DNA from: Chloroflexota bacterium
GTDB lineage: Bacteria; Chloroflexota; Dehalococcoidia; Lucifugimonadales; UBA3495
DNA length: 64,000 nucleotides
Direction of reading: 5' to 3'
Assembly: GCA_009840165.1 (NCBI GenBank)
Contig: VXOG01000111.1
Span: 21,649 to 85,648, forward strand
Below the pieces are notes generated by a model. It saw only the letters and a list, made by a program, of their open reading frames with translations, had not been told where the DNA came from and searched no databases. A program made the translations under genes and the position numbers. Each line of letters opens with the position of its first letter. The stretch's first letter is position 1. Below are positions 1 through 8,377 of this stretch, piece after piece.

Positions 1-607
1 CTCCGGGTTCTCCGACGGTGTCCACTTCGGCGATGGTGATGCGGGCAGCCGGGGCCATGACGGCATTCCAGCCGCGCTGCCGGCCCTGATATGCCAAGTT
101 GCCCAGGGCATCGGCGCGGTCGGCTCGTATCAGGGCGAAATCGGCGCGTAGCGGGGATTCCAGTACACACTCCACGCCGTTGATGGTGCGCGTCTCTTTG
201 CCGTCGGCAAAGCGCGTGCCCAATCCCACCGGAGTGAATACCCCGGCGATGCCGGCGCCGGCGGCGCGGAGCCTTTCGGCCAGAGTGCCCTGCGGTATGA
301 CTTCGACGGAGAGAGCGCCGGCCTGCCATTGTTTCTGAATTACGCCGCTATCCTCGCCCACGAAAGGAAAAGGCGAGATGATTCTGTCGATACGCTCGGC
401 GTGGACCAGTCTCAGGATACCTTCGGAACCGTCCCAGTCGGCGAAATCGCAGACGCACGTCAAATCCCGGACGCCAGCCGCCAGCAAGGCGGCCAGCAGC
501 GCGGTTGGTTCGCTGCTACGTGTTGCACCGCCGATGAGCAAAGTTGCGCCGTCGTGGATATCTGCGACGGCGGTGGCGGGAGTGTCGTATAATTTGCTGA
601 ACGTCAT
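1..607 (-). CDS. 3-oxoacid/glutaconate-type CoA-transferase, alpha subunit (partial)
   Basis: Reading the minus strand from an ATG at 607 gives 202 codons with no stop before the window edge, so the C-terminus is missing. The protein opens MTFSKLYDTPATAV and has the glycine-rich IGGATRSSEPTALL stretch (about residues 25-38), then PQGTLAERLRAAGAGI and TPVGLGTRFADGKE (about 105-138), then ADFALIRADRADALGNLAY. These are the conserved blocks of subunit A of family I CoA-transferases (AtoD/ScoA/PcaI type), which move CoA between carboxylic acids. The catalytic glutamate lies in the beta subunit, which would be encoded past the left edge if the usual order holds. The gene is divergent from the crotonase operon starting at 671. 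The substrate cannot be told from the sequence. Confidence 0.88.
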   Translation of the reverse strand, partial: MTFSKLYDTPATAVADIHDGATLLIGGATRSSEPTALLAALLAAGVRDLTCVCDFADWDGSEGILRLVHAERIDRIISPFPFVGEDSGVIQKQWQAGALSVEVIPQGTLAERLRAAGAGIAGVFTPVGLGTRFADGKETRTINGVECVLESPLRADFALIRADRADALGNLAYQGRQRGWNAVMAPAARITIAEVDTVGEPG

Positions 608-670
608 GGGCGGTTCTGAGAACTAAGCGCATTTTAACCGAATTTCGGGCGGGGATAAAGCAGCCCCAAA

Positions 671-1453
671 ATGATATACCGTAAGATCAGTTGCGAGATC
701 ACCGAGTTTCGCGCGGCGATCCGCTTGCCGCCGCCCAAGGGCGGATGCACCGTCGATGAGGATACGGCTGCCGAGTTGCGCGACTGCTGCTACGAACTGC
801 TCTTTGCGGACTCCGTTAGGGTAGTTACCATTGCCGGATCCGGTGACGTTTTCGCGACCGGACGGTTGCAGGCGTCGGCGGAGATAGCCGCCGCTCCAAT
901 GCCGGACCGTATTGATTGGCTAACCCGAATGGGCGCTGCCTCCTCAATCGCCAAGCTTCCGATGCCCACCGTGGCGGTACTGAACGGCGATGCCGTGGCC
1001 CACGGATTGGAAGTCGCCCTGGCCGCGGACCTGCGAATCGCCGTGGATACTGCGCGTTTGGGGATGGGAAGTCTGCGGGATTGCGGGTTTCCCTACGATG
1101 GCGGAACGCAGCGACTGCCCCGGTTGGTTGGTCCCGGCATGGCGCGCGATATGTTGTTCACCGGACGGACGCTCTCCGCTCAGGAAGCATTGGCGGCGGG
1201 ATTGGTGAATCGCGTCGCGCCACCGGAGCAGTTGGAATGGGTGGCTGCGCAACTGGCGCAACAGATTGGGTCGGCGGCGCCCATCGCAAGCAGGTACGCC
1301 AAAGAAGCGGTATGGGCTGCGGGGGATTTGTCGATGACCCAAGGGCTTCGGCTGGAAGCGGATCTCAGCGTTATCCTGCACAGCACAGAAGACCGGGCGG
1401 AAGGGCTGCGTTCGTTCGCTAAAAAGCGCGCCCCGCAATTCGAGGCAAGGTGA
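671..1453 (+). CDS. Enoyl-CoA hydratase/isomerase family protein, catalytically atypical
   Basis: This 260-residue crotonase-fold protein has the HGLEVALAADLRIAV segment (oxyanion-hole helix) and the GGTQRLPRLVG and TGRTLSAQEALAAGLVNRV blocks typical of the family. Aligning on GGTQRL, the residue equivalent to rat hydratase Glu144 is Ser and the Glu164 equivalent is Asp (in MARDMLFTG), so classic hydration is doubtful and an isomerase or another crotonase reaction is possible. The N-terminal part is poorly conserved: the usual FCAGADLxE motif reads VFATGRLQA. It is first in a tightly packed operon and overlaps the next gene by 4 bp. Starts are uncertain by a few codons; the ATG at 671 is the first in frame. 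Confidence 0.8.
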   Translation: MIYRKISCEITEFRAAIRLPPPKGGCTVDEDTAAELRDCCYELLFADSVRVVTIAGSGDVFATGRLQASAEIAAAPMPDRIDWLTRMGAASSIAKLPMPTVAVLNGDAVAHGLEVALAADLRIAVDTARLGMGSLRDCGFPYDGGTQRLPRLVGPGMARDMLFTGRTLSAQEALAAGLVNRVAPPEQLEWVAAQLAQQIGSAAPIASRYAKEAVWAAGDLSMTQGLRLEADLSVILHSTEDRAEGLRSFAKKRAPQFEAR

Positions 1454-1998
1454 ACATGAAGGTACGTCTGGACCTCCACACCCACGTGGGCGAAATGTTC
1501 GGTTTTCAGCCGCCGACGCCTGAAATCGCCGAGACGGTGATCGCGCAGATCCGGGACGCAGGTTTGGACGGCATTGGTGTGACCGACCGTTGGCGTATAG
1601 ACTGGGGACTGGATTTGCACCGGGTCGTTGAACGACACTTCCCTGATCAGGTCTTGATTATTCCGGGGCGCGAGATCGACGTTCGACCGGCAAGCAGTCC
1701 ATTCGACGGTTATCACTGCGTGGAACTGTACCTGCCGGGTGGACGGTTGTTCCGGAACTACTGCCATCCGGGGTACTACACCCCCAACGTCGTGATCGAA
1801 GAGGGTGTGCACGGAATCGAAATTGGCAATTTTCATCACGATTGGCACATCCGCCGGCCCCAGGTGGAAAAGGTGGCGAAGCAGCACGATCTCTTGACGT
1901 TTTCCGTGAGCGACGCCAACGTTCTGCACGAAATTGGCGCCCAGAGCACCGAGGTGGACCTGGATGAGATGATCCGGCGGGCCATCCCACTGGACTGA
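1450..1998 (+). CDS. PHP-domain metal-dependent hydrolase-like protein
   Basis: The protein has about 180 residues. A GTG at 1450 overlaps the upstream stop, and an ATG at 1456 preceded by GAGGCAAGG is an equally good start. It opens KVRLDLHTHVGEMFG; the DLHTH motif is the first metal-binding motif of PHP (polymerase and histidinol phosphatase) phosphoesterases. Further candidate ligands are D in GIGVTDRW, E in GREID, and several later histidines (HCVELY, NFHHDWH). The length suits a stand-alone PHP domain. Position between two crotonases and an acyl-CoA ligase suggests an accessory hydrolase in the same catabolic operon, but nothing indicates its substrate. Confidence 0.7.
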   Translation: MNMKVRLDLHTHVGEMFGFQPPTPEIAETVIAQIRDAGLDGIGVTDRWRIDWGLDLHRVVERHFPDQVLIIPGREIDVRPASSPFDGYHCVELYLPGGRLFRNYCHPGYYTPNVVIEEGVHGIEIGNFHHDWHIRRPQVEKVAKQHDLLTFSVSDANVLHEIGAQSTEVDLDEMIRRAIPLD

Positions 1999-2012
1999 AT
2001 TAGACCGCAGCC

Positions 2013-2753
2013 ATGGCGTCTTTCTCTACTATCATTTACGAGAAAAGTAGCGGGGTTGCCCATTTGTCGTTGAACCGGCCACGGCAACTGAACGCCTACT
2101 CAGTTGCCATGAGGGATGACTTTGCTCAAGCCCTGGATGCGGTTGCCGAGGATCCGGAAGTGAAATCAGTTCTGATCAGCGGACGAGGCCGGGCGTTCTG
2201 CGCCGGGGCGGACCTGAGCGAGTTCGGCACCGCTCCTTCCCAGGTAATCGCGCGCAACGTGCGCTGGCAGCGGGACGTGTGGGGCCAGTTGATAGATCTG
2301 CCCAAGCCCATAGTGGCGGGCATCCACGGCTATTGCATCGGCTCAGGATTGGAGATAGCGCTGCTGGCCGACGTCAGGATAGCTACGGAGGACACCGTAT
2401 TTTCGATGCCCGAAGTTCGTTTGGGCATGATCCCGGCGGCCGGTGGCTCGCAGACAATGCCGCGGCACGCCGGACCATCGAGGGCATTGGATTTGCTGTT
2501 CACGGGCCGGCGGTTCGATGCGCTTGAAGCGATGCAGATGGGCCTGGTCAGCCGAACGGCTCCAGCTCAAGATCTGTTGGGCCTGGCCTGGGATTTTGCC
2601 GTCCGGTTAGCGGAAATGCCCTCCGGCCTGTTGGCGGCGTTGCGGACCGCTTTGCGCGACGGCGCCGATTTGCCCATGCCAGAGGCGCTGGAACACGAGA
2701 GAAGACTGGCGGCGGCGATGATGGACATTGACCGCCAACCGGAGACAGGATGA
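2013..2753 (+). CDS. Enoyl-CoA hydratase/isomerase family protein
   Basis: A canonical crotonase of 246 residues. Visible motifs are SGRGRAFCAGADLSEF (oxyanion hole and substrate pocket), GYCIGSGLEIALLADVRIA, and FSMPEVRLGMIPAAGGSQTMPRHAG, whose Glu in PEV matches the first catalytic glutamate. The second catalytic position reads Asp (RALDLLFTGRRF), as in many isomerase-like or uncharacterised members. Unlike the crotonase at 671, this one keeps the recognisable catalytic face, so the operon carries one conventional and one divergent copy. Its TGA overlaps the ATG of the acyl-CoA ligase (ATGA), indicating translational coupling. The exact acyl substrate is unknown. Confidence 0.88.
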   Translation: MASFSTIIYEKSSGVAHLSLNRPRQLNAYSVAMRDDFAQALDAVAEDPEVKSVLISGRGRAFCAGADLSEFGTAPSQVIARNVRWQRDVWGQLIDLPKPIVAGIHGYCIGSGLEIALLADVRIATEDTVFSMPEVRLGMIPAAGGSQTMPRHAGPSRALDLLFTGRRFDALEAMQMGLVSRTAPAQDLLGLAWDFAVRLAEMPSGLLAALRTALRDGADLPMPEALEHERRLAAAMMDIDRQPETG

Positions 2754-4315
2754 ATACCACTGAAATTCTGATGATAGCGGCGGCCATCGTACCCGACCGA
2801 ACCGCAATCGTATTCGACGGACAGCGTTTCAGCTTTGAGGCGTTGCAGGAGCGGGTCAACCGCCTCGCCAATGCCATGTCCGACCTGGGCGTCGGCAAAG
2901 GCGACCGGGTGGCGGCAATGCAGACCAACTGCAACCACCTGGTGGAAATCTACTTTGCGGCCGCGCAGTTGGACGCGGTGTACGTGCCGATCAACTTCCG
3001 GGCCAAGGAAGAAGAACTGGCGATAATGCTGGGCATTGTCGATCCGAGTTTCCTGTTTTTGGGCCAGCGGTACCTGTCGCTGGTTTCCGGCGGAACGTTG
3101 CCCAACGACCGGATCGTAATGCTTGACGCCCCGCCGTCGGACGGGAAGCACGGATATGAGGATCTGCTGGCGGGCGCCGACGCCGAGCAGCTCCATTTCC
3201 CGGAGGACGATGAGGACGCCACCACCGTCATCATGTTCACGTCCGGCACCACCAGCATCCCCAAAGGAGCGCAACTGACCCACGACAGTTTCGCCACCTT
3301 CTTGCTGACCAACGTGGAACCCGCCGACCCGGACGTGGCGGAAACCAACCTGCTCACGGTGCCGATGTACCACGTGGCCGGGCTGCAAGCGGCGCTGGCG
3401 GCGGTATTCGGGGGCCGCACCCTCATTGTCATGCCTCAATTCGACGAGGAGGAGTGGATGTCCCTGGCGGTTGAGCATCGGGCGAACCGGGCCATGCTGG
3501 TTCCGACCATGCTGAAGCGGGTGATGGATCATCCGAATTTCGCCAACTACGACCTCTCATCGCTGGGAGTAATCACTTACGGGGCGGCGCCGATGCCTTT
3601 GCCGGTGATCAGGGACGCCATCGAGAAGTTTCCCAACACCCGTTTCATCAACGCTTTTGGGCAGACGGAAACGGCTTCCACTATCACTATGCTGCCGCCG
3701 GACGATCATGTGCTAACCGGAACGCCGGAAGAGGTTGAGACCAAGCTGCGAAGGCTGACTTCCATCGGCAAGCCGCTGGACGACGTTGAGGTGATGATCG
3801 TAACGGAGGACGGTGAACCCGTGACCGAAGGCGAGGTGGGGGAGATAGTGGCTCGCGGGCCGCGCATGATGACGGGATACTGGGGGCAGGAAGAAGCCAC
3901 CGGCGACACCATCCGGTCGGGCTGGCTCTACACCGGCGATCTCGCCTGGCAGGACGGGGACGGTTACATCTACCTCTCCGGACGGGCGCGCGATTTCATC
4001 AAGCGCGGCGGCGAGATGATTTCGCCAGAGGAAGTAGAGCAAACCCTGGCGGAACACTCCGGCGTTGCCGAGGCCGCGGTGATCGGCATACCCGACCTGG
4101 AATGGGGCGAAGAAGTCAGGGCAGTGGTGGTTCCCACCAACGAATCGGTGACCGAGGAAGATCTGATTGAGTTTTGCCGTCAACGTCTGGCGGGGTTCAA
4201 ACGGCCGCGCTCGGTGGTTTTCATCGACGCCTTGCCCCGCAACGTGATGGGCAAGGTAATGAAAAGAGACTTGCGGGAGCAATTTGATTCCCCGGTTGAA
4301 TCATCAGGGAGGTAG
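2750..4315 (+). CDS. Acyl-CoA synthetase (AMP-dependent ligase)
   Basis: This 521-residue ANL-superfamily ligase activates a carboxylic acid with ATP and CoA. The P-loop-like motif FTSGTTSIPKGAQ lies near residues 163-175, the A5 region reads INAFGQTETAS, YTGDLAWQDGDGY lies near 394, and the hinge reads GRARDFIKRGGEMISPEEVE. The C-terminal GKVMKRDL supplies the catalytic lysine (about K502). Size and order match long/medium-chain fatty acyl-CoA synthetases and related aromatic-acid ligases. It probably makes the CoA thioester used by the crotonases upstream, with which it is coupled through an ATGA overlap. The true substrate cannot be read from sequence. Confidence 0.9.
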   Translation: MNTTEILMIAAAIVPDRTAIVFDGQRFSFEALQERVNRLANAMSDLGVGKGDRVAAMQTNCNHLVEIYFAAAQLDAVYVPINFRAKEEELAIMLGIVDPSFLFLGQRYLSLVSGGTLPNDRIVMLDAPPSDGKHGYEDLLAGADAEQLHFPEDDEDATTVIMFTSGTTSIPKGAQLTHDSFATFLLTNVEPADPDVAETNLLTVPMYHVAGLQAALAAVFGGRTLIVMPQFDEEEWMSLAVEHRANRAMLVPTMLKRVMDHPNFANYDLSSLGVITYGAAPMPLPVIRDAIEKFPNTRFINAFGQTETASTITMLPPDDHVLTGTPEEVETKLRRLTSIGKPLDDVEVMIVTEDGEPVTEGEVGEIVARGPRMMTGYWGQEEATGDTIRSGWLYTGDLAWQDGDGYIYLSGRARDFIKRGGEMISPEEVEQTLAEHSGVAEAAVIGIPDLEWGEEVRAVVVPTNESVTEEDLIEFCRQRLAGFKRPRSVVFIDALPRNVMGKVMKRDLREQFDSPVESSGR

Positions 4316-4319
4316 CGGA

Positions 4320-5252
4320 ATGGATATTGCCGTGATGGGCGCCGGTGGCGTCGGAGGTTATTTCGGGGGATTGCTGGCCCGAGTCGGACACAACGTTACG
4401 TTTGTCGCCCGGGGCGCGCACCTGGAAGCCATGCGCCGCAACGGGCTGCGGGTGATCAGCAGCAACGACGGCGATTTTACGGTGGCCGGCAAAGCGACGG
4501 ATCAGCCCGGCGAAGTCAATACGCAGGAACTAATCCTGTTCACGGTCAAGATGTACCACAACGACGACGCCATTCATGCCATCGCGCCGATGGTTGGGCC
4601 TAACAGCATCGTCCTGACGTTGCAGAACGGGGTCGACAACGGCGACCGGCTGGTGGACGTTTACGGGGCGGAGCGGGTGATGATCGGATCTGCTTACCTG
4701 GAAGGACGGATCAGCGAACCGGGGGTCGTGACTCAAGGTGGGCCGGGGGCAGCGTCTTTCGGCGAGCGGACGCCCGGCATAACCGAGCGGGGCGAGCGGC
4801 TGCTGGAGGTGTTCCGGGGAGCCAATTGGCGGGTGGAACTGCTTGAAAACATGACCGGGATGCTGTGGAAGAAGTTTGCCTACCTGTCGGGTTCCGCCGG
4901 AGTTTGCGCGGCCAGCGGCTGCACCTATGGGGAGTTGCGCACCGTTCCAGAAACGCGCGCTGCAATTGAAGCGGCGATTGCTGAGGCGCTGGCGGTGGGC
5001 GAGGCGTCCGGCGCGCCATTGGAACCTGACTCCCTGGAATGGTCCATGAACGCGCTGGACAATTTTCCGGCCACGGGCATGGCATCGCTGGCAAAGGACT
5101 TCGCCGAGGATCGTCCGGTGGAACTGGAAGGGCTGACCGGTACCGTGATCCGAATGGGCGAAGAATACGGAGTGCCGACACCGGTGAACAACGCTTTGTA
5201 CGCAGTCCTGAAGCCCCGAGCGAACCGGATTGAGGCGGCTTTGGGTGGTTAG
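4320..5252 (+). CDS. 2-dehydropantoate 2-reductase family (ApbA/PanE) oxidoreductase
   Basis: The start is placed at the ATG at 4320, preceded by GGGAGG at about 4308-4313; the open frame extends upstream to 4284 without an equally good start. The 310-residue product has an N-terminal NAD(P)-binding loop GAGGVGGYFGG (residues 7-17), the middle signature LTLQNGVDN, and MLWKKFAYLSG near 181-191 with the lysine pair matching the PanE catalytic Lys. The C-terminal part (DFAEDRPVELEGLTG) matches the ApbA C-terminal helix bundle. PanE proper makes pantoate for CoA synthesis, but many paralogues reduce other 2-keto or 3-oxo acids, and its place at the end of an acyl-CoA catabolic operon leaves that open. 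Confidence 0.85.
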   Translation: MDIAVMGAGGVGGYFGGLLARVGHNVTFVARGAHLEAMRRNGLRVISSNDGDFTVAGKATDQPGEVNTQELILFTVKMYHNDDAIHAIAPMVGPNSIVLTLQNGVDNGDRLVDVYGAERVMIGSAYLEGRISEPGVVTQGGPGAASFGERTPGITERGERLLEVFRGANWRVELLENMTGMLWKKFAYLSGSAGVCAASGCTYGELRTVPETRAAIEAAIAEALAVGEASGAPLEPDSLEWSMNALDNFPATGMASLAKDFAEDRPVELEGLTGTVIRMGEEYGVPTPVNNALYAVLKPRANRIEAALGG

Positions 5253-5256
5253 TTCT

Positions 5257-5291
5257 CCTCACCCCAACCCTCTCCCACAATGGGGAGAGGG
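5257..5291. repeat. Dispersed hairpin repeat, CCCTCTCCC family, copy 1
   Basis: The copy reads CCTCACCCCAA followed by arms CCCTCTCCC (5268-5276) and GGGAGAGGG (5283-5291) around a short loop. It sits exactly between the convergent panE-like gene and the 5301-5666 gene, where it could serve as a bidirectional terminator. Related copies are at 5688, 8342 and 12891. Confidence 0.8.
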
Positions 5292-5300
5292 AGCGGCTGG

Positions 5301-5666
5301 TCAGGATTCCGGGTAGGTTAACTTCATCAGGACGTGGCGACGGTTCTTGGTGTAGGGGCGGACTTGCTCGGGCCAGCGGCCGGAGTCCACGGCTTCGGCC
5401 CACTCGGGGCTGGTGAGCACGTCGGGGCTTTCGATCTGGTACACCGCGTGGTGCTTGGGCGTGCCTGGGATTTCGATTTCCCTGACTTCGCCGCCCATGG
5501 CCATGACAAGGCGCTGGGTTTCGTAGCGGGTTACTCCGATCACGCCGGGAGCCTGGTTGAGCAGCGGGCAGTGTTCGCTGTTGTACACGTCGTTGAACAG
5601 AGCCTCACGGTCGGGGTCGATGTCCATGCTGGCGATGAACAGGTAGCGGGATTTCAGTTCGGTCAT
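5301..5666 (-). CDS. Small dimeric alpha/beta-barrel (EthD-like) protein, function unknown
   Basis: A 121-residue protein beginning MTELKSRYLFIASMDIDPD. The LFNDVYNSEHCPLLNQAPGV segment, in which a short acidic/aromatic helix is followed by a conserved H and P, and the later HHAVYQIESPDVLTSPEW resemble ferredoxin-fold dimeric barrel proteins such as EthD and related DUFs (KYYxxHxPL style). Such proteins often assist or catalyse small oxidations or degradations, but no catalytic residue set is certain here. It lies in a minus-strand cluster with the TPR gene and the ThDP enzyme, separated from the former by a hairpin repeat, so co-transcription is possible but not shown. Confidence 0.65.
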   Translation of the reverse strand: MTELKSRYLFIASMDIDPDREALFNDVYNSEHCPLLNQAPGVIGVTRYETQRLVMAMGGEVREIEIPGTPKHHAVYQIESPDVLTSPEWAEAVDSGRWPEQVRPYTKNRRHVLMKLTYPES

Positions 5667-5687
5667 TTTGGGCCTCCGGATGGATTC

Positions 5688-5721
5688 CCCTCACCCTAAC
5701 CCTCTCCCACCGGGGGAGAGG
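5688..5721. repeat. Dispersed hairpin repeat, CCCTCTCCC family, copy 2
   Basis: CCCTCACCCTAA precedes arms CCTCTCCC (5701-5708) and GGGAGAGG (5714-5721). It lies in the 68-bp gap between the minus-strand TPR gene and the 5301-5666 gene. Confidence 0.8.
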
Positions 5722-5734
5722 AGATTGATAGGGG

Positions 5735-6322
5735 TTAGTGGGATTGGTGCAGCATCTGGGCGGCTAGCGCCCAATCAGAGCGGGCGGCGCTCATATCACC
5801 CAGGTTGGCATAAGCCTTGCCGCGCGCTACGTAAGCTTCGGTGTAGCGCTCGTACAGCGTGATGGCGGCGGTGAAATCTGCGACGGCCCGGTGGTTGTCA
5901 CCGGCATCCCGCAAAGCCAGGCCGCGCCGGTAGAGGGTTTCGGCGTTGTCGGCGGACAGGGACAGGGCTTGCGTGAAATCGGCAACTGCGGCCTCCAAGA
6001 GACCCAGCCGGTAGCGCGCGACGCCCCGCGTTTTCCAAGCGTCGGCATGACCGGCGCCGAGAGCAAGGGCGCGGGTGCAGTCGGATTCGGCGTCTGACCA
6101 GCGGCCCAGCTCGAGGTTGACCGCGCCACGCAGGGACCACGCCGACGGGTCATCCGGGTTCATACGGAGGGCGATGTCCAACTCAGCAATGGCGGCTTGC
6201 CAGCGACGCAACCGGGACAGGGCTTCGGCGCGGCAAGTCCGCACTGCTGCGTCATCGGAATCGATGAGCGCGGCTACGTCCAACTCGGCCAGGGCCTCGT
6301 CAGAGCGGTTCAGATTGAGCAA
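5735..6322 (-). CDS. Tetratricopeptide-repeat protein
   Basis: 195 residues made of consecutive 34-residue TPR units, for example DEALAELDVAALIDSDDAAV, AIAELDIALRMNPDDPSAW, SDCTRALALGAGHADAWKTR, AVADFTQALSLSADNAETLY and AVADFTAAITLYERYTEAY. TPRs are protein-protein interaction solenoids; no catalytic domain is present. The only start in frame is a TTG at 6322, in the middle of a helix that reads naturally upstream (IDRARDLLNLNRS), where no ATG/GTG/TTG occurs before an in-frame stop at 6394. An ATG at 6366 overlapping the stop of the upstream gene is in another frame, so either the TTG start is real or a small frameshift separates the true start from the rest. Confidence 0.75.
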   Translation of the reverse strand: MLNLNRSDEALAELDVAALIDSDDAAVRTCRAEALSRLRRWQAAIAELDIALRMNPDDPSAWSLRGAVNLELGRWSDAESDCTRALALGAGHADAWKTRGVARYRLGLLEAAVADFTQALSLSADNAETLYRRGLALRDAGDNHRAVADFTAAITLYERYTEAYVARGKAYANLGDMSAARSDWALAAQMLHQSH

Positions 6323-6365
6323 GTCCCTGGCCCGGTCGATGTAGGGCGCAACGGAGCGGCCGGCA

Positions 6366-8012
6366 TTAAAACGCGCGCTTGTGGGAATAGTCTATCTCCT
6401 CGTTGGTGATGAATTCCAGCAGGACGGCGTTGCCGTCTTCATTCTGGCGGCGGGCGCGCTGGAATGCGGGGATGATTTCGTTAGGATCGGTGATGCGCTC
6501 GGCGTATCCGCCCATGGCCCGGCCCATGTCGGCGTAGTTGCCGCCCAGGTCGCGGGTGTTGTAGAGATCATGGGAACGCTGCATCGCGCCGGTTTCCACG
6601 GCCATGGTGGAGTTGTTGAGCACGACGGTGGTGATGGGCGCGCCGCTGCGCACGGCAGTCTCGAAGTCCAGGCCCACCATGCCGAAAGCGGCGTCGCCCA
6701 TAAAGTTGACGCACATCTTGTCGGGCGCGGCCAGTTTCGCACCGATGACCAGGCCCAAGCCGGTACCGAGGCCGTGGGATTTGCCCCAACCCAGATAGCT
6801 GCGCGGCCCGCCGGAGCGGTAGAAGGGAGTAATCTGATCGCGGGGGCTGCCGGAGTCGTGGGTGATGATGGCTTGGTCTGAGGGTACAGCCTGCTGAAAG
6901 TCGGTGATGACTCGGTAGGGGTTGACCAGCGGGCCGGCATCGGTGGTCTTGTGCCGCCACTCGGCTAGCCAGGCATTGCGGACGGACTCGATCTCGCCGG
7001 TGACTTCGGCGTTGTTGCGGCGGTTGTCGCCGATGATTTCGCGGCACGCTTCGATCATCTGGCGGAGGGCCAGCTTGGCGTCGCCGATTACGGGGAACTG
7101 AACGTCGTAGTCCTTGTTGAGGTCGCGGGGATCGTTGGTGTTCTGGATCAGGGTGCGGCCGGCCGGCAGGTTCATGGACATGCCGTGCTTTGTGAAGCTG
7201 CAGCCCACGCCGAAGATTACGTCCGCGCGGCGCATGAAGTGATACACCGTCCCCGACATCACGCCGGAACCGCTGCCCAGGGCCAGGGGGTGATGTTCCG
7301 GGAATCCGCTCTTGCCCAGCAGGGTTGTCATAACCGGAACCGACAGCAGTTCGGCCAGCTCCACCAGTTCGTCGGTGGCCTCGGCGTACATGACGCCCTG
7401 GCCGGCGTGGATGACCGGGTAGGTGGCGGAGCACAGGGCGCGGGCCGCGGCTTCAACGTCGTCGGGGTCGGCCTGGGAGGCGGAACGGCGCACGTTGCCG
7501 CCCCAGTAGAACGCTTCCTCGGACACCTCTTCCAGCGCCACGTCGGCGGGAATCTCGATCATGGAGGGGCCGGGCCGGCCGGTGTAGAGGGCGTTAACGG
7601 CGCGGCGCATAACCTGGCTGGTGCTGCCAGACAGGTTGAGGCGTTCCAGGTGCTTGGTGACACTGGCAAAACTCTCTATGGAGTCGAACATGGGAAAGAC
7701 GCCCTGGCGTTCGCGGGGGTGTCCCAGGGGAAGCAGCAGGATGGGCACGGAGTCGGAGAATGACGTAGCCACGCCAGAGTAGGCGTTCTCGGCGCCGGGA
7801 CCGTACTGCATGGCGAACACGCCGGGCGGCCGGCCGTTGGTTACGCGGCTGTAACCGTCGGCGATGCCAACGCCCACGCGCTCCTGGCGGCAGATGACGG
7901 GACGGATGCCGGCGGCGGCGCAGGCCTCGATTACGGGAGTGGTGGGGAAGCAGGACAGGTATTCAACACCCTCCCGTTTCAAAATTTCTGCGATAGCGTC
8001 AATGGTCTGCAC
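6366..8012 (-). CDS. Thiamine-diphosphate-dependent enzyme, acetolactate-synthase-like
   Basis: A 548-residue protein with the three-domain layout of the acetolactate synthase/benzoylformate decarboxylase superfamily. The N-terminal PYR domain has the activating glutamate in CRQERVGVGIADGYSR (E44). A central domain (about 190-330) includes GKSGFPEHHPLALG. The C-terminal PP domain has the ThDP/Mg motif beginning GDAAFGMVG at about residue 439 and ending VVLNN at 465-467. FAD binding is not evident. Close relatives in Chloroflexota are usually annotated only as thiamine pyrophosphate-requiring protein. There are no ilv genes beside it, so a role in branched-chain synthesis is not supported; lyase or decarboxylase activity on a 2-oxo or 2-hydroxyacyl compound is an inference. 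An extended -10 box lies at 8073-8081. Confidence 0.88.
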   Translation of the reverse strand: MQTIDAIAEILKREGVEYLSCFPTTPVIEACAAAGIRPVICRQERVGVGIADGYSRVTNGRPPGVFAMQYGPGAENAYSGVATSFSDSVPILLLPLGHPRERQGVFPMFDSIESFASVTKHLERLNLSGSTSQVMRRAVNALYTGRPGPSMIEIPADVALEEVSEEAFYWGGNVRRSASQADPDDVEAAARALCSATYPVIHAGQGVMYAEATDELVELAELLSVPVMTTLLGKSGFPEHHPLALGSGSGVMSGTVYHFMRRADVIFGVGCSFTKHGMSMNLPAGRTLIQNTNDPRDLNKDYDVQFPVIGDAKLALRQMIEACREIIGDNRRNNAEVTGEIESVRNAWLAEWRHKTTDAGPLVNPYRVITDFQQAVPSDQAIITHDSGSPRDQITPFYRSGGPRSYLGWGKSHGLGTGLGLVIGAKLAAPDKMCVNFMGDAAFGMVGLDFETAVRSGAPITTVVLNNSTMAVETGAMQRSHDLYNTRDLGGNYADMGRAMGGYAERITDPNEIIPAFQRARRQNEDGNAVLLEFITNEEIDYSHKRAF

Positions 8013-8072
8013 GATAAAACCTCAGTTGCGGCGCCGGCGGGCGAATTCGCAGCCGGCGTTCGGATACCCAAG

Positions 8073-8081
8073 AGTATAGCA
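8073..8081 (-). promoter_or_regulatory. Extended -10 promoter box for the ThDP enzyme gene
   Basis: On the minus strand this reads TGCTATACT, an extended -10 element (TGN before the hexamer) about 60 nt upstream of the ATG at 8012. The same box recurs before leuC, the GlcG-like gene, tsaD, and the LLM gene at 58966. Confidence 0.5.
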
Positions 8082-8178
8082 CCGCAGCGGGATTGGTCTG
8101 GTTGCAAGGGCAGCCAATGTAACCGCCCCTGCCAGATCATTGACAGCGAGTGATCGCAGGACTTTACGGGGGAATTTC

Positions 8179-8218
8179 GATAGGGATTCCTCCTATTAGA
8201 TAGGGATTCCTCCTGTTA
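8179..8218 (+). repeat. Tandem 20-bp duplication
   Basis: GATAGGGATTCCTCCTATTA at 8179-8198 is followed directly by the same 20-mer with a single A-to-G change at 8199-8218. There is no associated gene. Confidence 0.9.
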
Positions 8219-8341
8219 GGGTGTTAGTGTCTGCCAGAGGTGATGTTTCCGGTGGTCGTTGTCAGCCCCACGGCCGAGGGGTTACGCATGGGTTTTTGCT
8301 CACTCAAGGTTTGGCGGACGGCGCACGGGCAAGGAAGGAAT

Positions 8342-8377
8342 CCCTCACCCAATCCTCTCCGGGAGTAGATGGAGAGG
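8342..8377. repeat. Dispersed hairpin repeat, CCCTCTCCC family, degenerate copy
   Basis: CCCTCACCCAAT followed by arms CCTCTCC (8354-8360) and GGAGAGG (8371-8377). The arms are shorter and less perfect than in the copies at 5257, 5688 and 12891. Confidence 0.6.
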
